Below are positions 46,464-55,560 of a stretch of DNA of 64,000 bases, one piece after another. This DNA comes from Enterococcus aquimarinus (GTDB lineage: Bacteria > Bacillota > Bacilli > Lactobacillales > Enterococcaceae): NCBI RefSeq assembly GCF_001885765.1, contig NZ_JXKD01000012.1:16170-80169 (forward strand), read 5' to 3'. Each line of letters opens with the position of its first letter. Position 1 is the first letter of the stretch. Under the pieces are notes generated by a model. That model had not been told where the DNA came from, searched no databases, and saw only the letters and a program-made list of their open reading frames with translations. The position numbers and the translations under genes were made by a program.

Positions 46464-47309
46464 ATGCTTGACTTCATGTATCCTGTTATTTTAATTGTCT
46501 GCCTGCTTTCTATCCTCTGGCTCTTCTTAAAACCCAAAAAAGCCCACGAAGTTCATTATTTAATTCACAAGAACAAACAAAAAATCCTAGATATTTCAAA
46601 AGCCTATGATTTATACGCCGAAGCGAGCCATTTGGTGATTGCTCAGTTCAGTGATACGCACTTTGGGCGACGTCGGAAGCCGCATCTGATCAATCCGTTG
46701 ATTCGTTCGACGATTGTAAGGCAACCCGATGTAATCGTAGCCACTGGGGATTTAATTGACGACTATGCCCGTTGGTCCCATCGTCAAACGCATCTTTTGA
46801 CAGAGAAGTTAAAACGCTTTAACGCGCCACTTGGGACGTTCGCCGTTCTTGGGAATCAAGACTATATAAATAACGGTCAATATTTTGTCAAAGAGGTATT
46901 AAAAGAAGGTCAATTCACGCCGTTAATTAATGAGGAGACGTTCGTGATACGAGAAGATGTTTCGCTGCGGATTGTGGGACTGGATGATACGTTAGTTGGA
47001 AAACCGATGTATGATTTTGAAAAGAAAATTGCGACGTGGCAAGTCTTACTCGTACACGAGGCACATCACGTGGAGCGAGTCGCGAATCTGACAGACTATG
47101 ATTTAATTTTGACGGGTCATCCGGTGAAACCGGGTACGAAACAATCAAAAGATATTTCCGTAAAATTCACCCATGGCTTGTATCAAATCGGCAAAAAGAC
47201 CTTGCTCTCGATTTATCCTGGTTTAATGAATCGCCGCTTTTTTGCTCGAAAACCAATGATTTATTATTATCATCTGGCCCCTGAAACAAAGAAAAAAAAC
47301 ACCGACTAA
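46464..47309 (+). CDS. metallophosphoesterase, membrane-anchored
   Basis: The 281-residue calcineurin-like phosphoesterase has one N-terminal membrane helix (about 5-22). The metal motifs are FSDTHFGRRRKP (about 62), VATGDLIDDYARW (about 92), VLGNQDYIN (about 131, GNQD instead of the usual GNHE/D), LLVHEAHHV (about 192) and LTGHPVKPG (about 212). Gram-positive relatives (YkuE-like) act on cell-wall or lipid phosphates, but the substrate is unknown here. GGAGG precedes ATG 46464. Single-gene unit with its own terminator. Confidence 0.85.
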   Translation: MLDFMYPVILIVCLLSILWLFLKPKKAHEVHYLIHKNKQKILDISKAYDLYAEASHLVIAQFSDTHFGRRRKPHLINPLIRSTIVRQPDVIVATGDLIDDYARWSHRQTHLLTEKLKRFNAPLGTFAVLGNQDYINNGQYFVKEVLKEGQFTPLINEETFVIREDVSLRIVGLDDTLVGKPMYDFEKKIATWQVLLVHEAHHVERVANLTDYDLILTGHPVKPGTKQSKDISVKFTHGLYQIGKKTLLSIYPGLMNRRFFARKPMIYYYHLAPETKKKNTD

Positions 47310-47359
47310 CCGACGCGCTCGATCTTAGGACGCGCCTCGTTTAGTGGTGCTTTTTTTTT
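47298..47359 (+). terminator. intrinsic terminator of the metallophosphoesterase gene
   Basis: Imperfect hairpin CACCGACTAACCGACGCGC with GCGCCTCGTTTAGTGGTG, overlapping the stop codon, followed by nine T residues. Confidence 0.75.
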
Positions 47360-47408
47360 GCTCTTTTTTGTCGCTTTCACGGACAAATTTTCAGGGTGTT
47401 GACGCGTG

Positions 47409-49166
47409 CTACTGCGTTAAGCCTTGACTAATTTGTTCGATGTTCCACTTCATCATGTCATAGTAACTGTCCCCGACTTCTCCAGCTGGCGCGATCGAAT
47501 CGGTAAAAATCCGACTATAAATCGGAATGCCAGTATCTGTTGAGACGCTCTCCATTGGTTTTGGATTGACGCTACTTTCAAGGAAAAGTGCTGGTACTTG
47601 CGACGCTTTAAGGGTATTGACCAGTGTCCGTAATTGTTCCGGACTGCCTTCTTCTTCGGTATTAATTTCCCAAATGTAAGCAGAAGGGATGCCGTACGCT
47701 TTTGAAAAATATTTAAAACTACCTTCACTTGTGACAATCAGTTTTTTGGCGTCTGGGATTTGGGCAAAGCGTGCTAGACTTTCTTCGTGAAGCGTTGCGA
47801 GTTTGGCTAGATAGGCTTTAGCATTGGCTTGATAGTAAGCTTGATTGTCTGGGTCTTTTTCGCTTAAGTAGCGGGCAATATTTTCGACATAAATCATCCC
47901 ATTGGCCAAACTTAACCACGCATGCGGGTCTTCTTTGCCTTCGTTGTTCGCTCCTTCTAGATAAAGTGGCGCAACCCCTTCACTCACGGCAAAATAATCT
48001 TGCCCTTCGACTTTATCAGCATTATTCATGAGTTTGGTAAACCATGAGTTACCGCCTGTTTCCAGGTTCATACCATTAAAAAAGATGACATCCGCATTCG
48101 TTGCGCGTCGAATATCTTCGGGTAAAACTTCGTGATCGTGTGGGTCTTTACCAATCGGAACGAGACTATGTAAATCAATTTTATCGCCCCCGACTTCTTT
48201 GGTCATATCCGCGATAATCGCATTGGTCACCACGACTTTTAATTGATCGTTTTGGCTAGTAGTCGGATGCACACTTTGATAGAAGAATAAGCCAACTGCA
48301 ACTAAACTGACAGCCATTCCTGCTTTGACGAGACTTTTCTTGCCGTGTTTTTGGCGTTGTTGTGGGGATAAAAAGAAGCCAAAGACAAAGAAGAAAGCGG
48401 CGGTCAAGACAATACTTGAACCGGCTGCAATATTTAAGCTATAGCCGATAAATAATCCGACGACAGAAGCCAATCCTCCTAAAAATGAAGAGAGCATAAT
48501 CATGCGACTAAGACGTTTCGTGTATAAAAAGGCCGTTGCAGCGGGCGTAATCAGCAGCGCCACCACCAAAACGGTTCCGACACTTTGCATGGCAGTTACG
48601 GCAACAAGCGTTAAGAGTAACATCAGTAAGTAGTGATACGCTTGGACGTTCATCCCAAAGGCTTTAGCCATCATGGGATCAAACGACGTTAAAAGTAACG
48701 GACGGTAAAAAAGAATAATCGCGCCGACGACGAGCACGGCAATCCCAATCGTCAACCATTTATCACTATCTTGAACAGCTAAAACATTCCCAAATAAAAT
48801 ATGAAATAAATCGGTCGAACTATTGGCAACCCCAATTAAAATGACCCCTAATGCTAAAAATGAACTAAAGGTAATCCCGATGGCCGTGTCGCTTTTGACA
48901 ATACTATGATTGGAAATATAGGTGATCAAGAGCGACGCGATAATCCCAAAAATAATCGCCCCAACAAAAAAGTTAATGCCTAAAATATACGACAACGCGA
49001 CACCCGGTAAGACCGCATGGGCAATCGCATCGCCCATTAGAGACATGCCGCGTAAAATAATAAAACAGCCAATCGCACCGGCCACAATCCCGATTGCAAC
49101 CGAAGTAATCAAGGCGTTTTGTAAAAAGTGGTAGTCGCTTAAGCCTTGGATAAAGGTTTGAATCAT
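47409..49166 (-). CDS. fused Mn/Zn ABC permease and substrate-binding protein
   Basis: One uninterrupted frame of 585 residues joins two proteins. Residues about 1-275 are a MntB/ZnuB-type permease with eight or nine helices ([20 protein letters not shown]). After one more helix (about 285-305), residues about 315-585 are a PsaA/MntC-type binding protein with [36 protein letters not shown] and the metal-ligand region near [10 protein letters not shown]. The binding domain is tethered to the membrane instead of being a lipoprotein. ATG 49166 is one base from the ATPase stop, with GGGAGG upstream; longer starts would lie in the ATPase gene. Confidence 0.92.
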   Translation of the reverse strand: MIQTFIQGLSDYHFLQNALITSVAIGIVAGAIGCFIILRGMSLMGDAIAHAVLPGVALSYILGINFFVGAIIFGIIASLLITYISNHSIVKSDTAIGITFSSFLALGVILIGVANSSTDLFHILFGNVLAVQDSDKWLTIGIAVLVVGAIILFYRPLLLTSFDPMMAKAFGMNVQAYHYLLMLLLTLVAVTAMQSVGTVLVVALLITPAATAFLYTKRLSRMIMLSSFLGGLASVVGLFIGYSLNIAAGSSIVLTAAFFFVFGFFLSPQQRQKHGKKSLVKAGMAVSLVAVGLFFYQSVHPTTSQNDQLKVVVTNAIIADMTKEVGGDKIDLHSLVPIGKDPHDHEVLPEDIRRATNADVIFFNGMNLETGGNSWFTKLMNNADKVEGQDYFAVSEGVAPLYLEGANNEGKEDPHAWLSLANGMIYVENIARYLSEKDPDNQAYYQANAKAYLAKLATLHEESLARFAQIPDAKKLIVTSEGSFKYFSKAYGIPSAYIWEINTEEEGSPEQLRTLVNTLKASQVPALFLESSVNPKPMESVSTDTGIPIYSRIFTDSIAPAGEVGDSYYDMMKWNIEQISQGLTQ

Positions 49167-49167
49167 C

Positions 49168-49890
49168 TTATTTCGCCTCCCAAACAAGTAATTGTTCGCC
49201 AAATGCTTGGCGTAATAATGGCGCTTTTGCGACTGTTGCTGTCGGTCCAAAGGCAATCAGTTTGCGATTGAGGAGTAACAATTGGTCAAAATACGTCGCG
49301 ACTTTCGATAAATCATGATGCACGATAAAAATGTATTTCCCCTCTTCTTTCATCTGACGAAGTAACGCCATAATAATCCCTTCGCTGACGACATCAATGC
49401 CGACAAATGGTTCATCTAAAAAAATGAAACTTGCTTCTTGGACGAGCGTTCGGGCGATCAGCACTCGTTGGAATTGCCCACCGGAAAGTTCGCCTATTTG
49501 ACGTTCTTCGTATTCAAGCATATCAACTGCGGCTAAGGCTTCTTCGACTTTTTGCCAATCGGCTGTGGTCAAGCGCTGCAAGAGACGTTTTTTTGGATAC
49601 AGTCCGAGTGAGACACATTCTTTTACGGTAATCGGAAATGTATAATCGACGGCACTTTTTTGTTCAACATAGGCGATTTCTTTTTGAAAGGTTTTTAACG
49701 GTTGGCCGTTAAAAGTGAGACTGCCTTCATGATCGATGAGATTCAGCATCGCTTTGATTAACGTTGATTTCCCAGCGCCGTTTGGTCCGATAATCCCGAT
49801 AATACTTGGTTCTTCGACGGTATAACTGACGGCTTCAACGGCAAGTTGTTTGCCTTGGTAACGAGCAGAGATATTTTTTATTTCTAGCAT
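49168..49890 (-). CDS. Mn/Zn ABC transporter ATP-binding protein
   Basis: The 240-residue ATPase has Walker [16 protein letters not shown] (about 34-48), Q-loop [13 protein letters not shown], signature [15 protein letters not shown] (about 138), Walker [13 protein letters not shown] and the switch histidine in IFIVHHDLS. The sequence is of the PsaB/MntA/ZnuC group. It forms a two-gene operon with the fused permease-binding protein. A TAGGTATACCTA palindrome upstream points to DtxR/MntR-type control, favouring manganese over zinc. Confidence 0.93.
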   Translation of the reverse strand: MLEIKNISARYQGKQLAVEAVSYTVEEPSIIGIIGPNGAGKSTLIKAMLNLIDHEGSLTFNGQPLKTFQKEIAYVEQKSAVDYTFPITVKECVSLGLYPKKRLLQRLTTADWQKVEEALAAVDMLEYEERQIGELSGGQFQRVLIARTLVQEASFIFLDEPFVGIDVVSEGIIMALLRQMKEEGKYIFIVHHDLSKVATYFDQLLLLNRKLIAFGPTATVAKAPLLRQAFGEQLLVWEAK

Positions 49891-49915
49891 TTTCAGCGCT
49901 CCTTCATTAAATTTC

Positions 49916-49927
49916 TAGGTATACCTA
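49916..49927 (-). promoter_or_regulatory. DtxR/MntR-family operator
   Basis: The perfect 12-base palindrome TAGGTATACCTA lies between the promoter and the ATPase start. It resembles the TTAGGTTAACCTAA-type boxes of metal-dependent DtxR-family repressors in Enterococcus and relatives. The regulator itself is not in the window. Confidence 0.65.
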
Positions 49928-49939
49928 AACTTTAATTCT

Positions 49940-49968
49940 ATCTTACGCTTCTCTTACTTAAAATGCAA
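49940..49968 (-). promoter_or_regulatory. promoter of the metal ABC transporter operon
   Basis: TTGCAT (49963-49968), 17-base spacer and TAAGAT (49940-49945) on the minus strand. The operator palindrome begins 13 bases downstream of the -10, where a bound repressor would block initiation. Confidence 0.55.
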
Positions 49969-50046
49969 CGATTTTATTTTTTTAGTCAATGGCTACATTC
50001 ATGCTTGATTGCGGATTGCGTTTACGCTCGAGGTTTTTTTACACGC

Positions 50047-50082
50047 AAAAAAACCGAACGAAAAACTCTTTCGCTCGGTTCT
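50047..50082 (-). terminator. intrinsic terminator after the DUF438 gene
   Basis: Minus-strand hairpin AACCGAGCGAAA...TTTCGTTCGGTT followed by a T run, about 10 bases after the stop at 50092. Confidence 0.85.
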
Positions 50083-50091
50083 TTCGTGTAT

Positions 50092-51450
50092 TTAGTTTTT
50101 CTCGTCGTTTACTGAATCAGGTGTATGGCCTTCTAACAACCGATTTTGTCCGGTGATGTGCTGAATGTCGGTAATGTCTTGCGTCACTTCTAGACACCCT
50201 AAGTATTGGCCTTGCGAATCGTGCAACGCAAAATAGCGAATGTAAATTTTGCGGTCTTTTAGATCAATCCAAAAATCAGCTTGGGCACGCGTGCCCGCTT
50301 TAAAGTCCGTCAGAATCGCTTCCACCATGTGCATACTTTTTGGTGGATGACAGTTGACCACGGCACGTCCGATGACCGATTTTGTCCGTGGGAAAATCCG
50401 AATAGGGCCTTCCGAATAAAAACGGACGCAATCCTCGGCATCGACAAACGTCAAATCAACCGGTAAATTTTCGAAAATGGCCACGAGTTGATCGAGCGTT
50501 AAGATGCCCGTTGGAAAGACAACTTGATCGACTTGCGGCGCTTCTTCCCATTCATAATGGTCTTCTTGGGAATCAGATGCGGTAGACGGTGTAAGGTTTT
50601 TGGCAATTTCTTCGGTCGTTTCTTTGGCTCTTTGGATAGCCAGCTGACGCACCGGCTCACGCTCGGCTTCTTTTTCATAAGCTGCTTGATCGGCTCTCCA
50701 AGGTAAGGGTTCGGCAATATACGCATAACCAAAGTCCTGACTATCAGCGGCGATGCGTTCCCAATCGCTTAAGGAAAAGACGTCCAACGTCATCGGTACC
50801 ATAATCTCTTCTTCTTTGAATATCATTTCTTCGATTTCTTCTTTTGTTTTTTCCCATTTTTCGATCAGCGGATTGCAGGCAACTTTCTCACTTTTTGCGT
50901 AGGCCAACGTCTCTTTGATCATTTGGCGGATGTCGTCATCCACGCCCCACATGACTTGCGGTGGTGCAGTAATGCCGTATTTTTCCATGTAACGAAAGAT
51001 TAAATTTTCCTTGCGCGCATAATGTTTCTCAATTTGTTGCAAATCCGTTAACGCCGCAATCAACCGTTCTTGATAAGACCAATCGCCTTGTTGAATTTTG
51101 GCTAGCAAGCCATCAATCTCATCGGTTAAGAGCGATTGAAGGACTTGGTTTTCAAGTTTTAACGTATGAACAGGATGGCCCGGCTGACCATGGGATTCAT
51201 GCGACTGATGAATGTCATTGATTGACCCCTTAAAAACGGCCGCGTGAATATTACAAAGACGCTGAATTTCAGCTGGATCCATCCCTTGTTGGATGAGTGC
51301 GCGCTCAGCTGACGTAATTTCAGTGACATCTACCCCATCGAATTCTTCGTTAAACAAGCGTTTCGCTTCTTCAAATGATCCACCTTCATGCAGTAAGGAT
51401 AAAATTTCCACAATTCGTTTTTGACGTTCTTCTTTTGTTCGTTCTTTCAT
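50092..51450 (-). CDS. DUF438 / hemerythrin-like / PAS protein
   Basis: The 452-residue cytoplasmic protein has an N-terminal DUF438 domain (about 1-75). A helical HHE-type region follows, with spaced histidines (HQSHESHG at about 82-89, HTLKLENQ, IEKHYARKENLIFRYMEKYG at about 138-157). A C-terminal PAS-like domain (about 310-440: QLVAIFENLPVDLTFVDAED, KSVIGRAVVNCHPPKS) ends it. Such proteins are suspected redox, oxygen or nitric-oxide sensors or repair factors; function is not established. It overlaps the DUF1858 gene by four bases. A Fur-like box upstream suggests iron or peroxide control. Confidence 0.85.
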   Translation of the reverse strand: MKERTKEERQKRIVEILSLLHEGGSFEEAKRLFNEEFDGVDVTEITSAERALIQQGMDPAEIQRLCNIHAAVFKGSINDIHQSHESHGQPGHPVHTLKLENQVLQSLLTDEIDGLLAKIQQGDWSYQERLIAALTDLQQIEKHYARKENLIFRYMEKYGITAPPQVMWGVDDDIRQMIKETLAYAKSEKVACNPLIEKWEKTKEEIEEMIFKEEEIMVPMTLDVFSLSDWERIAADSQDFGYAYIAEPLPWRADQAAYEKEAEREPVRQLAIQRAKETTEEIAKNLTPSTASDSQEDHYEWEEAPQVDQVVFPTGILTLDQLVAIFENLPVDLTFVDAEDCVRFYSEGPIRIFPRTKSVIGRAVVNCHPPKSMHMVEAILTDFKAGTRAQADFWIDLKDRKIYIRYFALHDSQGQYLGCLEVTQDITDIQHITGQNRLLEGHTPDSVNDEKN

Positions 51451-51677
51451 TCTCTCTCCCCCACAATCTGAAAACCCGCTTCTTCAAATGCCTGAATAAT
51501 CGTAGCTAACGGGATTTTCTTCATTTTTGCTCCTTTTGGAATCGTCATATAGCGCCCGGCAGTTTGTAACATCCCTGGTTTCGTTATTTCATTAAAGCCA
51601 ATTCCCAGCATGATTTCTTTCATTTCTGGGTATTGACTGACAAGTTCGTACAATGATTTTGAAAAATCAATTTCCAT
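51447..51677 (-). CDS. DUF1858-domain small protein
   Basis: A 76-residue protein covering a DUF1858 domain (SKSLYELVSQYPEMKEIMLG, GFNEITKP, and the basic IPKGAKMKKIPLATIIQAF). DUF1858 domains occur alone or fused beside DUF438/hemerythrin proteins and in di-iron RIC-like (ScdA) repair proteins. Here it is a separate gene translationally coupled (ATGA) to the DUF438 gene. GGAGG precedes ATG 51677. A joint role in iron or redox stress is inferred. Confidence 0.85.
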   Translation of the reverse strand: MEIDFSKSLYELVSQYPEMKEIMLGIGFNEITKPGMLQTAGRYMTIPKGAKMKKIPLATIIQAFEEAGFQIVGERE

Positions 51678-51692
51678 TATGAATCCTCCTAT

Positions 51693-51723
51693 TAAGAATC
51701 ATTCTCAATTAGACTTTAGTATA
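51693..51723 (-). promoter_or_regulatory. promoter -10 with Fur/PerR-like box
   Basis: Minus-strand TATACT (51718-51723) is followed by TGAGAATGATTCTTA (51693-51707), a 7-1-7 palindrome with one mismatch to TGA-AAT-N-ATT-TCA Fur/PerR boxes, placed over the start of the transcript. The -35 is weak. Confidence 0.6.
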
Positions 51724-51906
51724 CCACGATTTTCCCAAAAAAGAAAAAGATTCACAAACTTTTGATCTGACGTTTTCGTGTAGATAGATTTGATCGAAAA
51801 ATGTCTGAGCTGAATACGGAACGGATAGGATCATACCATTGATACGGAGGACTTTCATCGCATTTATTTTATCTCGCGTACTAGTATCATTCGTTTGGAC
51901 AAACCA

Positions 51907-51957
51907 TAAAAAAACGTGAAATCTGGCACACCTTAAGGATGCACAGACTTCACGTTG
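51907..51957 (-). terminator. intrinsic terminator after the 46-residue gene
   Basis: Minus-strand hairpin AACGTGAAGTCTGTGC...GCCAGATTTCACGTT followed by seven T residues, about 30 bases past the stop at 51986. Confidence 0.85.
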
Positions 51958-51985
51958 GTCATATTCACATTGTGGATTGGGACAA

Positions 51986-52126
51986 TTACTCGTGATCGTC
52001 CGCTTTTTCTTCTTTTTCTTCATTTGCAGCAACTGCTTCACGCGCTTCACGGAAAATTGCTTCTTTTTCTTGTTTGTAATCATCTTGACGTTCTGCGTAG
52101 ACTTCTTCTTTTGATTTATTCGGCAT
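51986..52126 (-). CDS. 46-residue highly charged small protein
   Basis: An ATG at 52126 with GGAGGG seven bases upstream opens a 46-codon frame, MPNKSKEEVYAERQDDYKQE, then KEAIFREAREAVAANEEKEE and KADDHE. The product is almost entirely helix-forming charged residues with no hydrophobic core and no cysteine. A strong terminator follows directly, so the unit has a complete gene layout. No family recognised; the composition resembles small stress-associated proteins of lactic acid bacteria, but that is only an impression. Confidence 0.7.
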   Translation of the reverse strand: MPNKSKEEVYAERQDDYKQEKEAIFREAREAVAANEEKEEKADDHE

Positions 52127-52530
52127 AACATTTCCCTCCAATAAAATATCGTTTTTTGATAACGCTTTATAATTACACTATAAAGAAAAAGTGTGACTTT
52201 GTAAACTTTAATGATTGTGATTCTTGCTAAACACCGTATTTCTCGTCTCAGTTATCTTGAGGGAAATTTTTCGATGCTTCATTCATTTGAGTCATTTCGT
52301 TGTATAAAAATGATTACAGACACTAGCGGACCGGAGAAAAACACCTTGTGTCAGCTGCGTAAAAAGACGAAATGTGAATTACTCTAGGTTTGTGCTTGAG
52401 CACTTACCTAGAGTTTGAAGCTTTCGAGCTGAGAGATCTCCGGGCTCGAAGCGGTCTCGCAGCTCCCCACACAAGGTGATTTTTCGTAGGGTAGCGCGAG
52501 ATTTGATAAAAACCCGTCATTTCCCATCAT
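52127..52530. other. non-coding region holding repeat copy B
   Basis: The 400 bases between the small acidic gene and the DUF1116 terminator contain the small gene's presumed promoter and repeat copy B. No frame with a ribosome site was found. Confidence 0.5.
52319..52506 (+). repeat. dispersed repeat, copy B
   Basis: About 185 bases matching copy A at 43.8 kb in the same orientation, lacking its CACGCAGAGGCC...TATCCGTAACTC segment. Inverted ends are clear: AAAAACACCTTGTGT near the left and ACACAAGGTGATTTTT near the right, with AGCTGCG/CGCAGCT inside them. The centre has a TCTAGGT...ACCTAGA hairpin. It is non-coding in all frames. Confidence 0.8.
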
Positions 52531-52581
52531 TAAAAATAGTTGGTTAGCGTTCTCATCAAATGCCGAACGCTAACCAACTAT
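52531..52581 (-). terminator. intrinsic terminator of the DUF2877-fdrA-DUF1116 operon
   Basis: Minus-strand 16-base perfect stem ATAGTTGGTTAGCGTT paired with AACGCTAACCAACTAT, followed by TTTTTAATG, five bases after the stop at 52586. Confidence 0.85.
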
Positions 52582-52585
52582 AGTA

Positions 52586-54013
52586 TTAAACGATTGTTTC
52601 TTCTAATGCCACGAGTGCTTTTTCGAAGACGTCAAACGGTGGATGGGTGATTCCCGCTCCGATCATGCCAATTCCTGGATCTTTATGCGCAATTGCCGTA
52701 TTAATAACTGGTAATAGGCCAGTCTCGATGACTTTGCGCACGTCAATTCCTGTCGGTACTCCCATGAAATTCAATGAAGGGATGGTGACATTTGGATTGG
52801 TTGTGGTCGTAATATCTAGCATTTCAATGGAGTAATTCATCGCTTCTTCAAGCGTTCCCCCAACGAGTGGCACGATTGCTGGCGAAGTCGCCATCGCAAA
52901 ACCACCAATGCCGTATGTTTCGGTGATCGCACTGTCCCCAATATCTAAACCAGAGTCTTCTGGTTTGAATCCAGCAAACAATGGGCCGATTACAAGTTGA
53001 GAAGGACCGGTAAACCAAGTGTTGCCACCAATGCCGCTGACACGAATTCCAAATTCGACCCCGTTACGTGCCATCGTAGTGACAATCGTACTATTTGGAA
53101 TACCATGGGCTGCATCTAAGGCACATTTACATAATGCCATCCAAGTTGGGCCAGAGAAGTAATCACTACTTGCGATGAAATCAAAGACTTCCACTTTTTC
53201 TTTCTCAGAATAATCAGTTTGCACAATTAGTGGTGTCAATGCTTGGATTAAGGTTCTTGTTCCGGCAACGTTCCGGTTGTGACATTCATCTCCCATATGA
53301 AGAGCTTCTGATAACATTAAGCGTAAATCTAATCCTTCTTCACTAAACTTCATTGCGTCACGTAACATTGGACCCATGACATCGCGCATCCAGTTTAAGC
53401 GATCGATTACACTTTGGTCATTGGCACCAAAACGTAAGATTTTTGATAATTGCTCACTTAAGTTGGTATAAGACACGTTGCCGTATGTTTTATTTTTGAC
53501 AATATGCATAAACATGGAAGCTGACGTGACACCGGCCATTGAACCGACACAGTCATGTTCATGACAAGGTGAGAAGGTAATTTTGCCGGAAGCTGCCACT
53601 TCTTCGGCTTCTTCAATTGTTGCAGCTAATTTTTCAAACACAATCGCGCCAGTAACCGCTCCGCGCATTGGACCGTTCATGTCTTTCCACTCTTGAGGTG
53701 GGCCAGCATGTAAAATTGTTGTTGGCGTCATGCCTGGAACACAGTTGATGGCTTGGTCAAAACCAACTAAGATTGGTTGCGAATTGATAATTCTTTCAAC
53801 CGCTTCCGCATTGGCTGCGTCAATTTTTTCTTTTTTCGCCGGATCATTCAAGCTATCTAATAAGGCTAATAAGGCCGTGTTCCCTCTTGCTGGAGGCGTC
53901 CAATCGAGTTGTGTAGAGGTCGCTCCTTGCTTGTTGATGTCTTCTGAAATAAAGTCGATGCCGACGTTGATGGCATTCACATCTGACTGAAATAATTCGT
54001 CGATTCTATTCAT
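52586..54013 (-). CDS. allG: DUF1116 protein (AllG/YlbE-like), carbamoyltransferase subunit
   Basis: The 475-residue cytoplasmic protein of the DUF1116 family has VNVGIDFISEDINKQGATST at the N-terminus, MRGAVTGAIVFE (about 120), ITFSPCHEHDCVGSMAGVTS (about 144) and GNTWFTGPSQL (about 330). In E. coli the homologue YlbE was reported, as I recall, as one of three subunits of oxamate carbamoyltransferase with FdrA and YlbF. All three are present here in one operon, this gene being last and overlapping fdrA by four bases. Somewhat longer than the E. coli protein. The actual substrate in this organism is unknown. Confidence 0.85.
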   Translation of the reverse strand: MNRIDELFQSDVNAINVGIDFISEDINKQGATSTQLDWTPPARGNTALLALLDSLNDPAKKEKIDAANAEAVERIINSQPILVGFDQAINCVPGMTPTTILHAGPPQEWKDMNGPMRGAVTGAIVFEKLAATIEEAEEVAASGKITFSPCHEHDCVGSMAGVTSASMFMHIVKNKTYGNVSYTNLSEQLSKILRFGANDQSVIDRLNWMRDVMGPMLRDAMKFSEEGLDLRLMLSEALHMGDECHNRNVAGTRTLIQALTPLIVQTDYSEKEKVEVFDFIASSDYFSGPTWMALCKCALDAAHGIPNSTIVTTMARNGVEFGIRVSGIGGNTWFTGPSQLVIGPLFAGFKPEDSGLDIGDSAITETYGIGGFAMATSPAIVPLVGGTLEEAMNYSIEMLDITTTTNPNVTIPSLNFMGVPTGIDVRKVIETGLLPVINTAIAHKDPGIGMIGAGITHPPFDVFEKALVALEETIV

Positions 54014-55560
54014 TTTGACTCTCCTTTCAATACGATTTCTCTTGCGATGATGCCGGTATCTTGACTACTTGTCGTAATCGTAACACCTGCGTCTTGTAAT
54101 TTTTGGATTTGTTCTTGCATATTTTGGACATCTTGATCAGTGCCTAAGACGTACCCAATAATTTCAAGGTGACGACCTTCGCGTTCAGCCTGTTCTTTTG
54201 CTTCTTTAATTGCTGGAACCATCACGCCTGCTGGATCTTCATGGGAACCGTAGCCTAGCACAAAGTCTAACACGATGACTGCGACTTCTGGATCGGCTGC
54301 TTCTTTGATGAAACGATCGATTCTCGTTGTCGGATCAATCATTGGATGTGGTTTGCCTTGCGTAAATTCATCGGAACCAAAATCAATAAAGGTATTTTCT
54401 TGACTTTGATTGTTGTCTTTTAAGATGAATTCAGGATTTTTCGCAATGTTACTATAGACATTGTCTAGTTTTTCCATTGCCGTAAACATCGCCTCATCAC
54501 AAAGTGTACCACCACAGAATAACCCACGGATGTAGTGTTGCGTATCGGATAATTTACTTTGAACCTGCTTGATGAATGCCGTATCAAGTGGCTGAATGTC
54601 CAGTTCTTCTTTTTTAGCGCCTGCTAATTCGACTGCTTTTAGCGCGGCATCTTTTGAATGTTTCGCAAAGTACACATTCGCTTCATCATGAGCGACTGCC
54701 TCACCACCAAGGAAAAAGACGACTACTGGTTTTTGAATCGTTTTAACCTTCTCGATGATTTTTTGCTCCACACTTTTTGCTGGTGGTTTTGATACTAACA
54801 CAATAACTTTTGTCGATTGATCGCGTTCTAAGGCTTCGATGGCATCGATCATCATGATTCCGCCAACTTCTTCACTTAAATCACGGCCGCCAATCCCAAT
54901 TAATTGCGAGATGCCATAGCCAAAATCATGAATGCGAACGCTCATTTCTTGGGCGCCCGTACCTGATGCTGCGACAATCCCGATGTTACCCTTACGAACG
55001 TTATTGGCAAAACATAATCCGATATTATTAATAATCGCTGTCCCACAATCTGGTCCCATCATTAAGAGGCCTTTTTCGTGTGCGGCTTTTTTGAGTGCAA
55101 CTTCTTCTTCAATACTCACGTTATCACTAAACAACATCACATGTAGGTTATTTTCAATCGCTTTTTTCGCTTCACGAGCGGCGAATGCGCCATTGACTGA
55201 AATCACGGCTACGTTTGCTTGATCATGATCTTTTACGGCAGCCGCAATATTTTTATAGACCGTTTCGCCTTGTTCCGATTTTTCGATTTTGCGATCAAAT
55301 AACGTCTCAATCTCATCAAAAATCGTCTCAACAGCATCGGGCTGATCGGTTTCGATGGCGATCATTAAATCAGCTGTGCTTGCCGTATCCAGTTCAGGAG
55401 ACCCCATGCCGACATTGCGAATGACTTCTTTGTTCATGTCTGTTCCCATACCAATCATCGCTTGTTTGACGTGATCGATTTGATTTGCTTTTGTTGAAAA
55501 AGACATTAATGAAACGGAATCAAAATACGTATTTTTTTTGATTTTAATGTGTACTGTCAT
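54010..55560 (-). CDS. fdrA: FdrA-family protein (AllF-like), carbamoyltransferase subunit
   Basis: The 516-residue protein is related to succinyl-CoA synthetase folds. An N-terminal alpha/beta region is followed by the nucleotide/CoA-binding-like IVAASGTGAQEMSVRIHDFG (about 200) and IGIGGRDLSEEVGGI. LMMGPDCGTAIINN (about 165), LFCGGTLCDEAMFT (about 347) and a C-terminal domain with VIVLDFVLGYGSHEDPAG (about 432) are also present. FdrA acts with DUF1116 and DUF2877 proteins in carbamoyl transfer between oxalurate/oxamate and carbamoyl phosphate in E. coli. It sits between both partners, with 1-4 base overlaps. No allantoin genes are near, so another ureido substrate is possible. Confidence 0.88.
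   Translation of the reverse strand: MTVHIKIKKNTYFDSVSLMSFSTKANQIDHVKQAMIGMGTDMNKEVIRNVGMGSPELDTASTADLMIAIETDQPDAVETIFDEIETLFDRKIEKSEQGETVYKNIAAAVKDHDQANVAVISVNGAFAAREAKKAIENNLHVMLFSDNVSIEEEVALKKAAHEKGLLMMGPDCGTAIINNIGLCFANNVRKGNIGIVAASGTGAQEMSVRIHDFGYGISQLIGIGGRDLSEEVGGIMMIDAIEALERDQSTKVIVLVSKPPAKSVEQKIIEKVKTIQKPVVVFFLGGEAVAHDEANVYFAKHSKDAALKAVELAGAKKEELDIQPLDTAFIKQVQSKLSDTQHYIRGLFCGGTLCDEAMFTAMEKLDNVYSNIAKNPEFILKDNNQSQENTFIDFGSDEFTQGKPHPMIDPTTRIDRFIKEAADPEVAVIVLDFVLGYGSHEDPAGVMVPAIKEAKEQAEREGRHLEIIGYVLGTDQDVQNMQEQIQKLQDAGVTITTSSQDTGIIAREIVLKGESK

Noticed and set aside
49167..49256. Longer start for the fused metal permease inside the ATPase gene
   Set aside because: The extra 30 residues are an out-of-frame reading of the ATPase end; ATG 49166 has its own GGGAGG site.
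51709..52131. 140-codon lysine-rich minus-strand frame
   Set aside because: It is the wrong frame of the 46-residue gene plus its terminator and the Fur-box region; the short gene has the proper ribosome site.
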